Shown: positions 1 to 8,697, counted from the first letter of the stretch. The stretch: 64,000 bases of DNA from Bacillus sp. J37 (GCF_000518865.1 NZ_JAEK01000005.1:147671-211670), one strand, 5' to 3'. Made by a program: numbers and translations. The notes: generated by a model not told the origin, from the letters alone.

Positions 1-179
1 GAGGGAAAGATTGAAAATTGCAATGGCTCATTCATATTCATTGACGTAAGAATTACTAATAGTGCAAGAGATATATTTATAATAATTAAAAAACTTAACA
101 ACCAGCCCGGGAACGGAATGATCAGCATTGCCACAATTAAAATAACACTAAGTAATACGGATAAGTCTTTTCCGGACAT
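1..179 (-). CDS. flhA: FlhA, flagellar export gate protein (N-terminal fragment)
   Basis: Only the first 59 codons are in the window; the gene continues past base 1. The fragment begins MSGKDLSVLLSVILIVAML and runs into hydrophobic segments rich in Ile and Leu, as expected for the N-terminal membrane domain of FlhA. FlhA forms the ring of the flagellar type III export gate and receives substrate-chaperone complexes through a cytoplasmic domain not present here. ATG start with an AAGGAGAG Shine-Dalgarno. It follows flhB by about 55 bases, the usual Bacillus order. Too little is present to judge the rest of the protein. Confidence 0.9.
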   Translation of the reverse strand, partial: MSGKDLSVLLSVILIVAMLIIPFPGWLLSFLIIINISLALLVILTSMNMNEPLQFSIFP

Positions 180-234
180 GTTTTTTCTCTCCTTAAACCC
201 AATCAATCTATTGAATTAGTAGAAATAACCACTT

Positions 235-1326
235 TTATGAAATAGATTTCGCTTGATATACATACGCGATAATCTCTGCAACAGCCTGAAAAAACTCATC
301 TGGAATAGCTTGTCCAATATCTACCTGAGCATAAAGGGCTCTTGCAAGGGGGCGATTTTCTACCATCATGACGTCGTTCTCTTTTGCGATTTCTTTTATT
401 TTTTGTGCAACCATGTCTACCCCCATAGCGACAACATATGGAGCATCCATTTTTGTTTCATCATATCTTAACGCAATAGCATAGTGAGTTGGGTTTGTGA
501 TGACAACATCTGCTGTAGGAACATCATGCATCATCCTTCTCATCGCCATTTCACGCTGCCTTTGCTTTATTTTTGATTTTATGAGCGGGTCACCATCAGA
601 TTTTTTATATTCATCCTTAATGTCTTGTTTAGACATTCTTAGGTTTTTTTCATAGTCATATTTCTGATACATATAATCAAGCAATGATAATAACAGCAGG
701 GCAATCGACGCAGATAGCCCCATCTTAACAGTCAATGACCCGATAAATTGTAGTGACTGTTCCACAGTCATTTGTGACAATCGCAATACATTATCAAGTT
801 CAATCCATAAAACGGAAAATGTTACAACTCCAACAAAGGATATTTTTAATAACGATTTAACCAGTTCAACTAACGCACGTATTGAATAGATCCTTTTAAA
901 CCCTTGGATTGGATCCAATTTATTTAACTTCATTTGAATAGCTTCCGTTGAAAATAAAAAGCCTACTTGCAAATAATTTGCTAAAACCCCCGCAACCAAA
1001 GCAACTCCCATAATCGGTGCTAAAATCATAGTTGCTTGATAAGCAAGTGTTAAAAAAACGTCATGAACATTTTGATTTGTTATATCAATTAATAAATAAT
1101 CCTGGAAAATACCTCTTAGCATAATAAGTATTCGATCTCTCATGAAAGCGCCAATGAATAAAAACGATAAAAAAACAGTAAGAAGTGAAAGTGCCGTATT
1201 TACATCTGCACTTTTAGCCACCTGACCTTTTTTTCTTGCATCTTGTTTTTTTCGTGGAGTAGCTTTCTCAGTCTTTTCTCCTGAAAAAAACTGCAAATCC
1301 AATCTAAGTAGGTTGATTGCCTTCAC
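235..1326 (-). CDS. flhB: FlhB, flagellar export switch protein
   Basis: FlhB belongs to the flagellar type III export apparatus and switches substrate specificity from rod/hook to filament proteins after self-cleavage. The N-terminal ~215 residues hold hydrophobic segments. The cytoplasmic C-terminal domain carries the autocleavage motif NPTH at about residues 278-281, followed by YAIALRYD. The reading frame overlaps the end of fliR. The start is unsure: the first possible codon is GTG at 1326, but this GTG lies inside the best Shine-Dalgarno (GGAGGTGA). The codon at normal distance is ATC at 1317, which would give 360 residues. Identity is certain, the first few residues are not. Confidence 0.93.
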   Translation of the reverse strand: MKAINLLRLDLQFFSGEKTEKATPRKKQDARKKGQVAKSADVNTALSLLTVFLSFLFIGAFMRDRILIMLRGIFQDYLLIDITNQNVHDVFLTLAYQATMILAPIMGVALVAGVLANYLQVGFLFSTEAIQMKLNKLDPIQGFKRIYSIRALVELVKSLLKISFVGVVTFSVLWIELDNVLRLSQMTVEQSLQFIGSLTVKMGLSASIALLLLSLLDYMYQKYDYEKNLRMSKQDIKDEYKKSDGDPLIKSKIKQRQREMAMRRMMHDVPTADVVITNPTHYAIALRYDETKMDAPYVVAMGVDMVAQKIKEIAKENDVMMVENRPLARALYAQVDIGQAIPDEFFQAVAEIIAYVYQAKSIS

Positions 1327-2095
1327 CTCCGAACAACTCCATTAGACCACGCATTGTATACGTCATCGTCTCAAATAATTGTGACATTAACAAAAATAAT
1401 GCGCTCATTGTTAAAATGAGCATGATAAAACTAACAATAATTTTCAAAGGCAATCCAACAACAAAAATGTTCAATTGAGGAACAGTTCTTGCTACGATTC
1501 CTAGAGCTATATCTACTAAAAAAAGCGAACCTACCACAGGAATTGACATTTGAAAAGCAATGATAAACATTGAATTAAACGAAGTGATAATAAACTCAAT
1601 AATATTTTCATTACCCATAGGAAGAAAAGGTTGATTTATTGGCACAAATTGATAGCTGTAATATATACCATCTAATAAAAGATGATGTGCGTTTGTTGTA
1701 ATAAGTAATAATAATGCAAAAGTGTACAAGAATTGACCTATTAGCGGGCTTTGTGCTCCTGTTTGGGGATCAATCACATTCGCTATAGCAAATCCCATTT
1801 GAAAATCGATAAAGCTGCCGGCAATTTGAACTGCTGCAAGGATAAAATATGCTGAAAACCCGATCGCAAGGCCAAGTAATACCTCTTTTAAAATAAGCAT
1901 GAAATACTGACCATCAACTTCAATCGTCGGCGGATTTATAGAAAAGAACATGATCCATGCTAAAAAGAAAGAGAAACCAATTTTATGTGTATTAGGAATA
2001 GTTCGATATGAGAAAAATGGCATTGTTACAAAAAAGGCCGTAACCCTCATAAAAATCAGAAGAAATGCAGGATAATTTTCCAGTAAAGTTACCAT
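1304..2095 (-). CDS. fliR: FliR, flagellar export gate membrane protein
   Basis: A 263-residue, almost wholly hydrophobic membrane protein starting MVTLLENYPAFLLIFMRV. FliR forms, with FliP and FliQ, the export gate inside the flagellar basal body. The order fliP-fliQ-fliR-flhB is the standard one. ATG start with only a weak Shine-Dalgarno (TAGGAT), one base after fliQ ends, so translation is probably coupled to fliQ. Its 3' end contains the ribosome binding site of flhB. Confidence 0.95.
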   Translation of the reverse strand: MVTLLENYPAFLLIFMRVTAFFVTMPFFSYRTIPNTHKIGFSFFLAWIMFFSINPPTIEVDGQYFMLILKEVLLGLAIGFSAYFILAAVQIAGSFIDFQMGFAIANVIDPQTGAQSPLIGQFLYTFALLLLITTNAHHLLLDGIYYSYQFVPINQPFLPMGNENIIEFIITSFNSMFIIAFQMSIPVVGSLFLVDIALGIVARTVPQLNIFVVGLPLKIIVSFIMLILTMSALFLLMSQLFETMTYTMRGLMELFGGEGNQPT

Positions 2096-2096
2096 T

Positions 2097-2366
2097 TTAT
2101 CCTACAAACCTATTTAAATTTCCAAAGATATCTTGTGCATAAGATATAAGAGTGGACAACATCCAGGGTCCAAAAAATATTAAGCCTACTAATACGGCGA
2201 CGATCTTTGGGATAAAGGCCAGTGTTTGTTCTTGAATTTGCGTTGTAGCTTGAAAAATACTTACAATAAGTCCAATGACTAATGCTACTAACAAAAGAGG
2301 TCCACAAATGATCAGTACAGTATAAACAGCTTTTTCAGCTAAGGAAATAACAAACTCGGAGCTCAT
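2097..2366 (-). CDS. fliQ: FliQ, flagellar export gate small membrane protein
   Basis: An 89-residue protein with two hydrophobic helices, about residues 16-40 and 50-72, the typical length and layout of FliQ. It packs with FliP and FliR in the export gate. ATG start with a strong AGGAGGG Shine-Dalgarno. It lies 14 bases after fliP and directly before fliR. Confidence 0.95.
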   Translation of the reverse strand: MSSEFVISLAEKAVYTVLIICGPLLLVALVIGLIVSIFQATTQIQEQTLAFIPKIVAVLVGLIFFGPWMLSTLISYAQDIFGNLNRFVG

Positions 2367-2380
2367 TTATTCACACCCTC

Positions 2381-3046
2381 CTAAAAACTTTGTAACAATG
2401 ACTTCACTATTAAATACCAACCATCTACTAATACAAATAGGAGAATTTTAAAAGGCAGGGAAATCATAACTGGTGGTAACATCATCATTCCCATGGACAT
2501 CAAGATACTTGCAACTACCATATCAATAACTAAAAACGGTATAAAAATCATAAAACCAATTTGAAAAGCGGTTTTTATTTCACTTATAGCAAAGGCAGGA
2601 ACCAGAGCAGTCAATGGAATTTCTTCTATGGAATTAGGATTATCTATGCCAGCATAATTTAAAAATAAAGCTAAATCTTTTTGCCTGGTGTGTTTGCTCA
2701 TAAACTCTTTAAAAGGATTTGCAGCTCTTTCATAAGCTTCTTCGAGACCTATTTCCTCATTAAAAAGAGGCGTTAACGCCTGTTCATTTACTTGAGAAAA
2801 TGTAGGTGCCATTATGAAAAATGTTAGAAACATAGCTATACCGATTAATACTTGATTTGGTGGCATTGATTGTGTTGCAAGTGAAGTACGAACAAATGAC
2901 AATACAATAATAATCCTTGTAAAACAAGTCATCAATATTAAAATACTGGGTGCAATAGATAATACCGTTAATAATAATAGAAGCTTTACAGAAGTACTGA
3001 CATCTTCCGGGTTACTATTATTAAAAAACTCCATAAACTCATTCAT
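2381..3046 (-). CDS. fliP: FliP, flagellar export gate membrane protein
   Basis: 221 residues, the same length I recall for B. subtilis FliP, and nearly the same sequence in conserved stretches such as FVRTSLATQSMPPNQVLIG and the C-terminal helix with MGMMMLPPVMISLPFK. FliP forms the core of the export gate with FliQ and FliR. Helices are visible at about residues 20-60 and 165-215. The start overlaps the end of fliO by 8 bases, which suggests translational coupling. Confidence 0.96.
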   Translation of the reverse strand: MNEFMEFFNNSNPEDVSTSVKLLLLLTVLSIAPSILILMTCFTRIIIVLSFVRTSLATQSMPPNQVLIGIAMFLTFFIMAPTFSQVNEQALTPLFNEEIGLEEAYERAANPFKEFMSKHTRQKDLALFLNYAGIDNPNSIEEIPLTALVPAFAISEIKTAFQIGFMIFIPFLVIDMVVASILMSMGMMMLPPVMISLPFKILLFVLVDGWYLIVKSLLQSF

Positions 3047-3749
3047 TCTTCTTTAGACCCTTTCTTTTAATATCATCAAACTGTTTTGTTCGTTCTTCCT
3101 TTATTTTTTGTAATTGTTCATTTAACTTTGTTGAAAAAACTGGTGTATTAGAGTTTAAAATGATCTTCTTTCCTTTTGATCTGTGAACGATTGTTGAAGC
3201 TACTTTTTGGAAAATATCTTTTGAATCGATGACCGTTTCTTGTTTTTTCTCGAAGTCTTCAATGATGCTCTTACTTTCCTGCTCATCCTCAATTTCCTTT
3301 AACAGAGTAATCGAATCGCCAACTCCGACAACTAACACGCGTTTTCCGACTTTTACCATTTGAACTGATTTATTTTGCCCTAGATTTGTTCCACCTAAAT
3401 TCACAATAACTTGTCCTTGCTGAAAAACACGATTTTTCTTGGTGACAAACTTCAATAAGGCATAGATAAGAAATATAATAAAGCCTAAAGCGAATATCAT
3501 CTTCATAAAATCCCATGCTGTTATCGAAAGTGCATCCCCCTGTACTTCGGTTTCTTCATTTAGTTTCACTTGATCTTGTATTTCCGGGTTTTCATTTAAT
3601 TGATTTTGATTATTTTCTTGCTCTTGCTTATTTATATTTTCATATACACTTTCATTTTGTGAGTCCTCCGCAACTACAATCGCTGTAGGTTGCGGAGCAA
3701 AAAAGATAAGAGCTATTACCGTCAATATGAGGGTTTTTCTATGAAGCAA
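3039..3749 (-). CDS. fliO: FliO (FliZ in older Bacillus naming), export gate assembly protein
   Basis: A 236-residue protein with an N-terminal hydrophobic signal-like segment (residues 5-27), an acidic Gln/Asn-rich extracytoplasmic stretch, one transmembrane helix at about 80-100, and a basic cytoplasmic tail. This is the layout of Bacillus FliO/FliZ, which helps FliP assemble. TTG start at 3749, preceded by GGAG at normal distance. It sits between cheY and fliP as in B. subtilis. Sequence conservation in this family is low, so position and topology carry much of the assignment. Confidence 0.85.
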   Translation of the reverse strand: MLHRKTLILTVIALIFFAPQPTAIVVAEDSQNESVYENINKQEQENNQNQLNENPEIQDQVKLNEETEVQGDALSITAWDFMKMIFALGFIIFLIYALLKFVTKKNRVFQQGQVIVNLGGTNLGQNKSVQMVKVGKRVLVVGVGDSITLLKEIEDEQESKSIIEDFEKKQETVIDSKDIFQKVASTIVHRSKGKKIILNSNTPVFSTKLNEQLQKIKEERTKQFDDIKRKGLKKNE

Positions 3750-3762
3750 AGTCTCTCCACCT

Positions 3763-4125
3763 TTAACTTAATGTTTTTCCAATTGCCTCTAAAACACGAT
3801 CCGCTTGGAAAGGTTTTACAATAAAGTCTTTAGCACCTGCTTGAATCGCATCAATAACCATTGCTTGTTGCCCCATTGCCGAGCACATTATAACTTTAGC
3901 ATTACTGTTGATTTTTTTAATTTCTTTTAATGCTGCAATTCCATCCATTTCAGGCATTGTGATGTCCATCGTTACTAAATCTGGTTGATGTTCTTTGTAT
4001 TTTTCAACAGCTTGTGCACCATCAGCTGCTTCAGCTACTACTTCATACCCATTTTTCGTTAAGATATCTTTAATCATCATTCTCATAAAAGCTGCATCGT
4101 CTACTATCATAATTTTGTGCGCCAT
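3763..4125 (-). CDS. cheY: CheY, chemotaxis response regulator
   Basis: A single receiver domain of 120 residues. CheY, phosphorylated by CheA, binds the flagellar switch (FliM/FliY) and sets the direction of rotation. The acidic pocket D9-D10, phospho-acceptor D54 (in TMDITMPEMDG), the switch Ser in CSAMG and the Lys in VKPF are all visible. The ATG at 4125 is chosen because AGGAG lies 8 bases upstream and the length then equals that of B. subtilis CheY; a GTG at 4134 would fall in the ribosome binding site. It lies between fliY and fliO. Confidence 0.97.
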   Translation of the reverse strand: MAHKIMIVDDAAFMRMMIKDILTKNGYEVVAEAADGAQAVEKYKEHQPDLVTMDITMPEMDGIAALKEIKKINSNAKVIMCSAMGQQAMVIDAIQAGAKDFIVKPFQADRVLEAIGKTLS

Positions 4126-4149
4126 TTTCCCCACTCCTACTTTACAATT

Positions 4150-5424
4150 TTATTTTAGTTTGTTTAATCGTTCTGATTGACTAATAATATCTGTTACACG
4201 GACACCGAAGTTCTCATCAATTACAACAACTTCCCCTTTTGCAACAATCTTATTGTTAACAAGTATATCAACATGTTCTCCAGCAAGTTTATCTAATTCA
4301 ATGATAGACCCTGAAGATAATTCAAGAATTTCTTTTACGGAACGTTTTGTTCTGCCTAATTCCACCGTTACCTTTAAAGGGATGTCTAACAGCATATCCA
4401 AGTTTTGCATTCCCTGCTGTTGATATGAACCTTGTTCAAAAGAAGCAAATTCAGCAGGTTTTACATTAACTGAAGGCTGTGGTCTTTGTTGAACATGCTG
4501 CCCGGGAACAGATTCGAACATTGGTTGTCCGAATTGTTGCTGGTACATTGGGTTATTAAAACTCAACTGTTGTTGCTGCATTTGTTGCTCATATACAGAT
4601 TGCGCTTGTGAGTTACTCTGTTGAACATCATTTTGATATGAAAGTGTCATCTCAGGTATCGGGGCATGTGTCACTGCTTGTGGCTCCTGAACCTCTTTTA
4701 TTGCTTCGGCTGTAGCAGCAGCCTCCTGCTTTGGATTAATTAATTGATCTATAAGATCCTTAGCAAAATGTAAAGGCAATAATTGCATGATATTTGAATC
4801 AATTAATGTTCCAATCTTTAACCTGAAAGATACCTGCACAAATAATTCTTCATTCGGTATTGTATTTGCATCTTCCGTTTCATTCGCATCTAGAAGTTCT
4901 ACACTTGGCGGAGAGATGTCTACCTTTTTATTAAATATGGTTGACATCGATGTAGCAGCTGAACCCATCATTTGATTCATTGCTTCCTGAACTGCACTGA
5001 CTTGAATTTCTCCCAACATTTCATCAGGATTTGTGCCGTCTCCACCTATCATTAAATCTGCAATAATAGCTGCATCGCTTTGCTTAATAACCAACAAGTT
5101 ACTTCCTGAAAAACCTTCTGTATAATTCACTTCTATTGCAACATAGGGATGTTGAAATTGTTCACCTAATTTATTTTTGTGAATGATTGACACGCTTGGT
5201 GTTGTAATTTCAACTTTTTGTTGTAAAAGAGTTGATAAAGCTGTCGCTGAGCTTCCAAATGAAATATTTCCTATTTCACCAATTGCATCTTCTTCCATTG
5301 CGTCAAAATAATCTTCATTATTTAAACGCACTTCTGTCTCTACAGGATGTTCTTCTTCATCAGTACTTGACCCTTTTAAGAGTGCATCAATTTCATCCTG
5401 CGATAACATATCATTACTCACCAT
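4150..5424 (-). CDS. fliY: FliY, flagellar switch protein with CheC-like phosphatase and FliN domains
   Basis: FliY is the Gram-positive C-ring protein that combines a CheY-P phosphatase region with a FliN-like SpoA domain. Visible parts are an N-terminal MLSQDEIDALL peptide (as in FliM), two CheC-like repeats around residues 40-230, a Gln/Met/Pro-rich linker (about 235-335), and a C-terminal SpoA domain with VTVELGRTKRSVKEIL. The start at 5424 has GAGAGGTG at proper spacing; an upstream in-frame codon at 5451 has no such site. At 424 residues it is longer than the roughly 378 I recall for B. subtilis, mainly through the linker. It overlaps fliM by 11 bases. Confidence 0.93.
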   Translation of the reverse strand: MVSNDMLSQDEIDALLKGSSTDEEEHPVETEVRLNNEDYFDAMEEDAIGEIGNISFGSSATALSTLLQQKVEITTPSVSIIHKNKLGEQFQHPYVAIEVNYTEGFSGSNLLVIKQSDAAIIADLMIGGDGTNPDEMLGEIQVSAVQEAMNQMMGSAATSMSTIFNKKVDISPPSVELLDANETEDANTIPNEELFVQVSFRLKIGTLIDSNIMQLLPLHFAKDLIDQLINPKQEAAATAEAIKEVQEPQAVTHAPIPEMTLSYQNDVQQSNSQAQSVYEQQMQQQQLSFNNPMYQQQFGQPMFESVPGQHVQQRPQPSVNVKPAEFASFEQGSYQQQGMQNLDMLLDIPLKVTVELGRTKRSVKEILELSSGSIIELDKLAGEHVDILVNNKIVAKGEVVVIDENFGVRVTDIISQSERLNKLK

Positions 5425-6412
5425 CTTCGTCACCTCTCGATAAGTGGTCAATAATTTGAACCGCTAATTTTTTATTCATTTTTCCAGGTTGTCCTGTAAA
5501 CTTTGGCTTATCACCTATTTTAACAACCAATGGCTGGTCGATGGAGCAATCTAACTGAATGACATCACCAAGTTGTAATTGAAGAAAGTCTTGTATTGAT
5601 ATATCTGATGTTCCAAGCTCAGCTGCAATTGTAAGATCAGCAAGATTAATTTGCTTTCTTAATGCATCTATTTCATGTTGCTTAGGCTCTTTTCTGTCAG
5701 ATTGCATCCAATAATGTACAGATAACTTCGGGATAATAGGTTCTAAAACAACATGCGGAATACACAGGTTTATCATACCGCTCGTTTCCCCAACTTGAAT
5801 ATTCAAGGATATTACGACAACCGTTTCATTAGGGGAAACCATTTGTAAAAACTGTGGGTTAACTTCAAATTCCAACATACTAGGTTCAATTTCAATTAAT
5901 GATTCCCATGCCTCTTGATAATTATCTAAGGATTTCTCAAAAATATTAGAAATGATTTTTGTTTCAATTTCTGTTAAACTTTCTATCTTATTAACACTCG
6001 CTCCGATTCCACCCATAATTCGATCCATCATAGCGTATGCTATATTAGGATTAACTTCCATAAGCACTCTACCATCTAATGGAGCTACTTCAAAAATATT
6101 TAACACCGTCATTTTAGGGATGGATCGGATAAATTCCTCATATGGCAGTTGGTCAACAGAGCCAACTGTAATCTGTATATATGTGCGTAATTGAGCTGAA
6201 AAATAAGTAGTTAAAAGTCTAGCAAAGTTTTCATGAATTCTTGTTAAGCTTCGAATTTGATCTTTTGAAAATCGTAAAGCTCGTTTGAAATCATAGACCT
6301 TTACTTTTTTACTTGACTCTTCTTTTTTCAATTCATCTGCATCCATCTCACCAGTTGAAATAGCGGATAGCAAGGCGTCAATTTCACTTTGTGATAAAAT
6401 ATCACCTGCCAA
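5414..6412 (-). CDS. fliM: FliM, flagellar motor switch protein
   Basis: FliM is the C-ring protein that binds phosphorylated CheY and FliG. The N-terminal CheY-binding peptide LSQSEIDALLSAIS is followed by a CheC-like middle domain and a C-terminal SpoA domain. The TTG at 6412 has a perfect AGGAGG 7 bases upstream and gives 332 residues, the B. subtilis length. A GTG at 6421 is part of the Shine-Dalgarno and is rejected. It is followed by fliY with an 11-base overlap. Confidence 0.96.
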   Translation of the reverse strand: MAGDILSQSEIDALLSAISTGEMDADELKKEESSKKVKVYDFKRALRFSKDQIRSLTRIHENFARLLTTYFSAQLRTYIQITVGSVDQLPYEEFIRSIPKMTVLNIFEVAPLDGRVLMEVNPNIAYAMMDRIMGGIGASVNKIESLTEIETKIISNIFEKSLDNYQEAWESLIEIEPSMLEFEVNPQFLQMVSPNETVVVISLNIQVGETSGMINLCIPHVVLEPIIPKLSVHYWMQSDRKEPKQHEIDALRKQINLADLTIAAELGTSDISIQDFLQLQLGDVIQLDCSIDQPLVVKIGDKPKFTGQPGKMNKKLAVQIIDHLSRGDEDGE

Positions 6413-6445
6413 AGTTTTCACCTCCTATTTTTGTTTTTATGTCAA

Positions 6446-6874
6446 TTATTGAAGGATATAGGATGTGGTATAAACCTTTTTGACCTTGCCTTCTTGCATT
6501 AATGCATTAATTTTTTTGGAAATGGACTCTTTGAGCTTATTCATTCCTTCGGTTCCTTCTAATTGTGTAGCCTCCATATTAGCTAACTCCGATATAATAA
6601 TATCTTGTGCTTGGAAAGATCGCTGTGTTAATTCTTCTTTTGCTTTCTTTGAATCAGTCTCAATTTTAAATGATATACGCACAATATTACCACTGGATAA
6701 ATTTGTGGTTATTTCGGGTATATCGACTGATGCCTCAACAACTTCTTTTATAGAAGGTTCTTTATGCTCATCTTCATTACCTATAAATTTGGTAACGACA
6801 ACAAGTGCTGTAACTCCAATTAATGTAATAGACCCTATAATAACAAGCATAATCGATAAAAGCTTCTTATTCAT
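6446..6874 (-). CDS. fliL: FliL, flagellar stator-associated membrane protein
   Basis: About 142 residues with one N-terminal transmembrane helix (residues 6-30) and an extracytoplasmic domain ending in [11 protein letters not shown]. FliL sits at the basal body and supports stator function. ATG at 6874 overlaps the end of flbD (sequence GATGAATAA), so the two are coupled. A GTG one codon upstream is also possible with the same GGAGG site. The order flbD-fliL-fliM matches the Bacillus operon. Confidence 0.92.
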   Translation of the reverse strand: MNKKLLSIMLVIIGSITLIGVTALVVVTKFIGNEDEHKEPSIKEVVEASVDIPEITTNLSSGNIVRISFKIETDSKKAKEELTQRSFQAQDIIISELANMEATQLEGTEGMNKLKESISKKINALMQEGKVKKVYTTSYILQ

Positions 6875-7088
6875 CACCCAAAACCTCCGTGTCTTTTCTC
6901 AAAGACAAAACATTGATATCCCGATAAAAGGAAGAAATTTTCTTAGCCACCTCTTGTTGAGGTTCTTTTACAACATATTTATGACCGTTTGTTAAAGTAA
7001 TGGTTGTATCAGGAAATGACTCTATCACTTCAATATATAACGCATTTAGAGTAAAGGGTTTTCCATTCAACCTTGTTAATTGAATCAT
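6867..7088 (-). CDS. flbD: FlbD family flagellar protein (YlzI)
   Basis: A small protein of 73 residues beginning [16 protein letters not shown], typical of the FlbD/YlzI family found between the hook gene and fliL; its biochemical role is not known. The family start is the ATG at 7088, but no Shine-Dalgarno lies directly before it. An AAGGGGGGA tract is separated from it by a perfect 12-bp hairpin (7095-7130). An alternative TTG at 7118 would add ten residues ([10 protein letters not shown]) absent from family members I remember. Identity is good, the start is open. Confidence 0.85.
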   Translation of the reverse strand: MIQLTRLNGKPFTLNALYIEVIESFPDTTITLTNGHKYVVKEPQQEVAKKISSFYRDINVLSLRKDTEVLGDE

Positions 7089-7094
7089 ACATGC

Positions 7095-7130
7095 AGAGGC
7101 TAACATGGAAAGTGCCAAATGTTAGCCTCT
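7095..7130 (-). promoter_or_regulatory. Hairpin between Shine-Dalgarno and start of flbD
   Basis: Two perfect 12-base inverted arms (AGAGGCTAACAT and its complement) enclose a 12-base loop. Read on the minus strand the order is AAGGGGGGA, hairpin, GCATGT, ATG. If folded, the hairpin brings the purine-rich ribosome binding site to about 7 bases from the flbD start. There is no U-run after it, so it is not a normal terminator. The function is inferred. Confidence 0.6.
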
Positions 7131-7140
7131 TCCCCCCTTA

Positions 7141-8697
7141 TTAACGTTTGAGACCCATTATTTCTTGTAAAATTTCATCTGAAGTTGTAATGATCTTGGT
7201 ATTTGATTGGAAACCACGCTGAGCCACGATCATTTCTGTGAACTCTTCAGATAAATCAACGTTTGACATTTCAAGAGCACCTGAAACAATTGAAGAAGCA
7301 CCGTCAGATCCTGGAATTAATAATTCATCTAACTCAATTCCATTATTATTTTGGTCGATTGTACCTGAGTTGCCAGATTCACGGAAAAGATTTCCTCCAA
7401 CCTTTTCAAGTCCACCAGCATTCGCAAAGTTAGCTATTCGAATTTGCCCTGCAACATTTAATTCACCTTTTTCATTAATAAAAGTTACAGCTCCATCAGG
7501 AGATACACTAAAACTCTGAGCAGTTAATGGTATTTGAATAAAACCAGCATCACCGCTTAATGAGTCAGACCATTTTGGAGTAATTAAATCTTCAGCAACA
7601 GATTCAAATTGAGCAACAGATTGCCCGATTTTATCCATGTTAATTTTAAAATTTGTAATATCAGATGCTAGTTGTTTAATTCTTTCTTCTTCATTATTAT
7701 TTAAGTCATTAAATGATCCATCAGCATTTTGGTAATCCGGGCCAGGAGGATAGTTTTCATCTTCTCCTGCTAATGAAGAATCCACATTAAGCGCACTTAG
7801 ACTAGAAGTGATTTCTAGCATGTTAAAAATTTCAATTTGGTCGTTCAAATCCTCTAATAAGTTATCGAAATTAGGCAAACTATTATTGAAAATACTCACA
7901 CCAGTAGATTCGAAGTTATCATAAATATTACTTAAAGCATCGTGTGCATTTGTTAAAGCTTTATATGATACATCTTCTTCAACTGGAGGAGTAGCAGTTG
8001 GATCTGGTAATGGACTTCCGGCATTTTGCCAAGTTGTGTATGCATCATCATAGTCTTGATAAGCAGTTAATAAATCATTTGTTCGTTGTTCTAACACCTT
8101 TAATGCATCAAGTGTATCTTTGTATGAATTACCGAAAGCGCTAATTTGTGCCAATGCATTATTTCCTTGCGTTATTTCATTATCTTTAGGAAGAGTTTTT
8201 TCACCTGTTTCACCAATTAAAAACATCCCTTCGGAAGTAACAATATATCCTCGATCATCTAAATATAAGTTACCAGCTCTTGTATAATTCACATCCATTG
8301 CACGATCAATTGTTCCTGTAAATTTATTATTTCCCAATTGATTACCACGATCAATTCCAACTCTCCCAACATCCTTTATTGTTCCTACAGGAAAAAATCC
8401 GTCTCCAGTTAATGCAAGATCCAATGTTCGAGAAGTTGTTTGGGTTGCACCTGCTGTATGAATCGTATCAATTGAAGAAATTTGTGTTCCTAATCCAACC
8501 TGTTGAGCATTAATTCCACCACGATTTTGTGTTGCTGCACCAGCTCCTGCAATTTGCTGACTAATTAAATCTTTAAATGTTGTTCGTGATTTTTTAAATC
8601 CATAAGTATTAACATTGGCAATGTTGTTACCAATTACATCTAATTTTGTTTGAAAGTTTTTCATCCCGCTGATACCTGAATATAATGAACGTAACAT
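7141..8697 (-). CDS. flgE: FlgE, flagellar hook protein with a large central insertion
   Basis: The hook subunit (called FlgG in older Bacillus annotation). The N-terminal rod-type domain starts MLRSLYSGISGMKNFQTKLD and the C-terminal end EEFTEMIVAQRGFQSNTKII is the conserved coiled-coil partner. At 518 residues it is about twice the roughly 264 I recall for B. subtilis FlgE. The extra mass is mainly at residues ~168-385, between a segment ending FLIGETGEK and one beginning IQIPLTAQSFSVSPDG. It looks helical, with a Pro-rich patch near 228-240 and no Cys. The frame is open throughout and the 5' and 3' ends are normal, so it is not a frameshift product. ATG start with AAGGGAGAG. Confidence 0.93.
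   Translation of the reverse strand: MLRSLYSGISGMKNFQTKLDVIGNNIANVNTYGFKKSRTTFKDLISQQIAGAGAATQNRGGINAQQVGLGTQISSIDTIHTAGATQTTSRTLDLALTGDGFFPVGTIKDVGRVGIDRGNQLGNNKFTGTIDRAMDVNYTRAGNLYLDDRGYIVTSEGMFLIGETGEKTLPKDNEITQGNNALAQISAFGNSYKDTLDALKVLEQRTNDLLTAYQDYDDAYTTWQNAGSPLPDPTATPPVEEDVSYKALTNAHDALSNIYDNFESTGVSIFNNSLPNFDNLLEDLNDQIEIFNMLEITSSLSALNVDSSLAGEDENYPPGPDYQNADGSFNDLNNNEEERIKQLASDITNFKINMDKIGQSVAQFESVAEDLITPKWSDSLSGDAGFIQIPLTAQSFSVSPDGAVTFINEKGELNVAGQIRIANFANAGGLEKVGGNLFRESGNSGTIDQNNNGIELDELLIPGSDGASSIVSGALEMSNVDLSEEFTEMIVAQRGFQSNTKIITTSDEILQEIMGLKR

Noticed and set aside
6480..6995. A long plus-strand open frame opposite fliL and flbD
   Set aside because: It is antisense to well-identified genes, has no ribosome binding site, and its composition is what a reversed gene gives.
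7080..7118. A lipobox-like LASAC at the extended N-terminus of flbD
   Set aside because: It appears only if the TTG at 7118 is used; there is no basic N-region and the hydrophobic stretch is too short for a lipoprotein signal.
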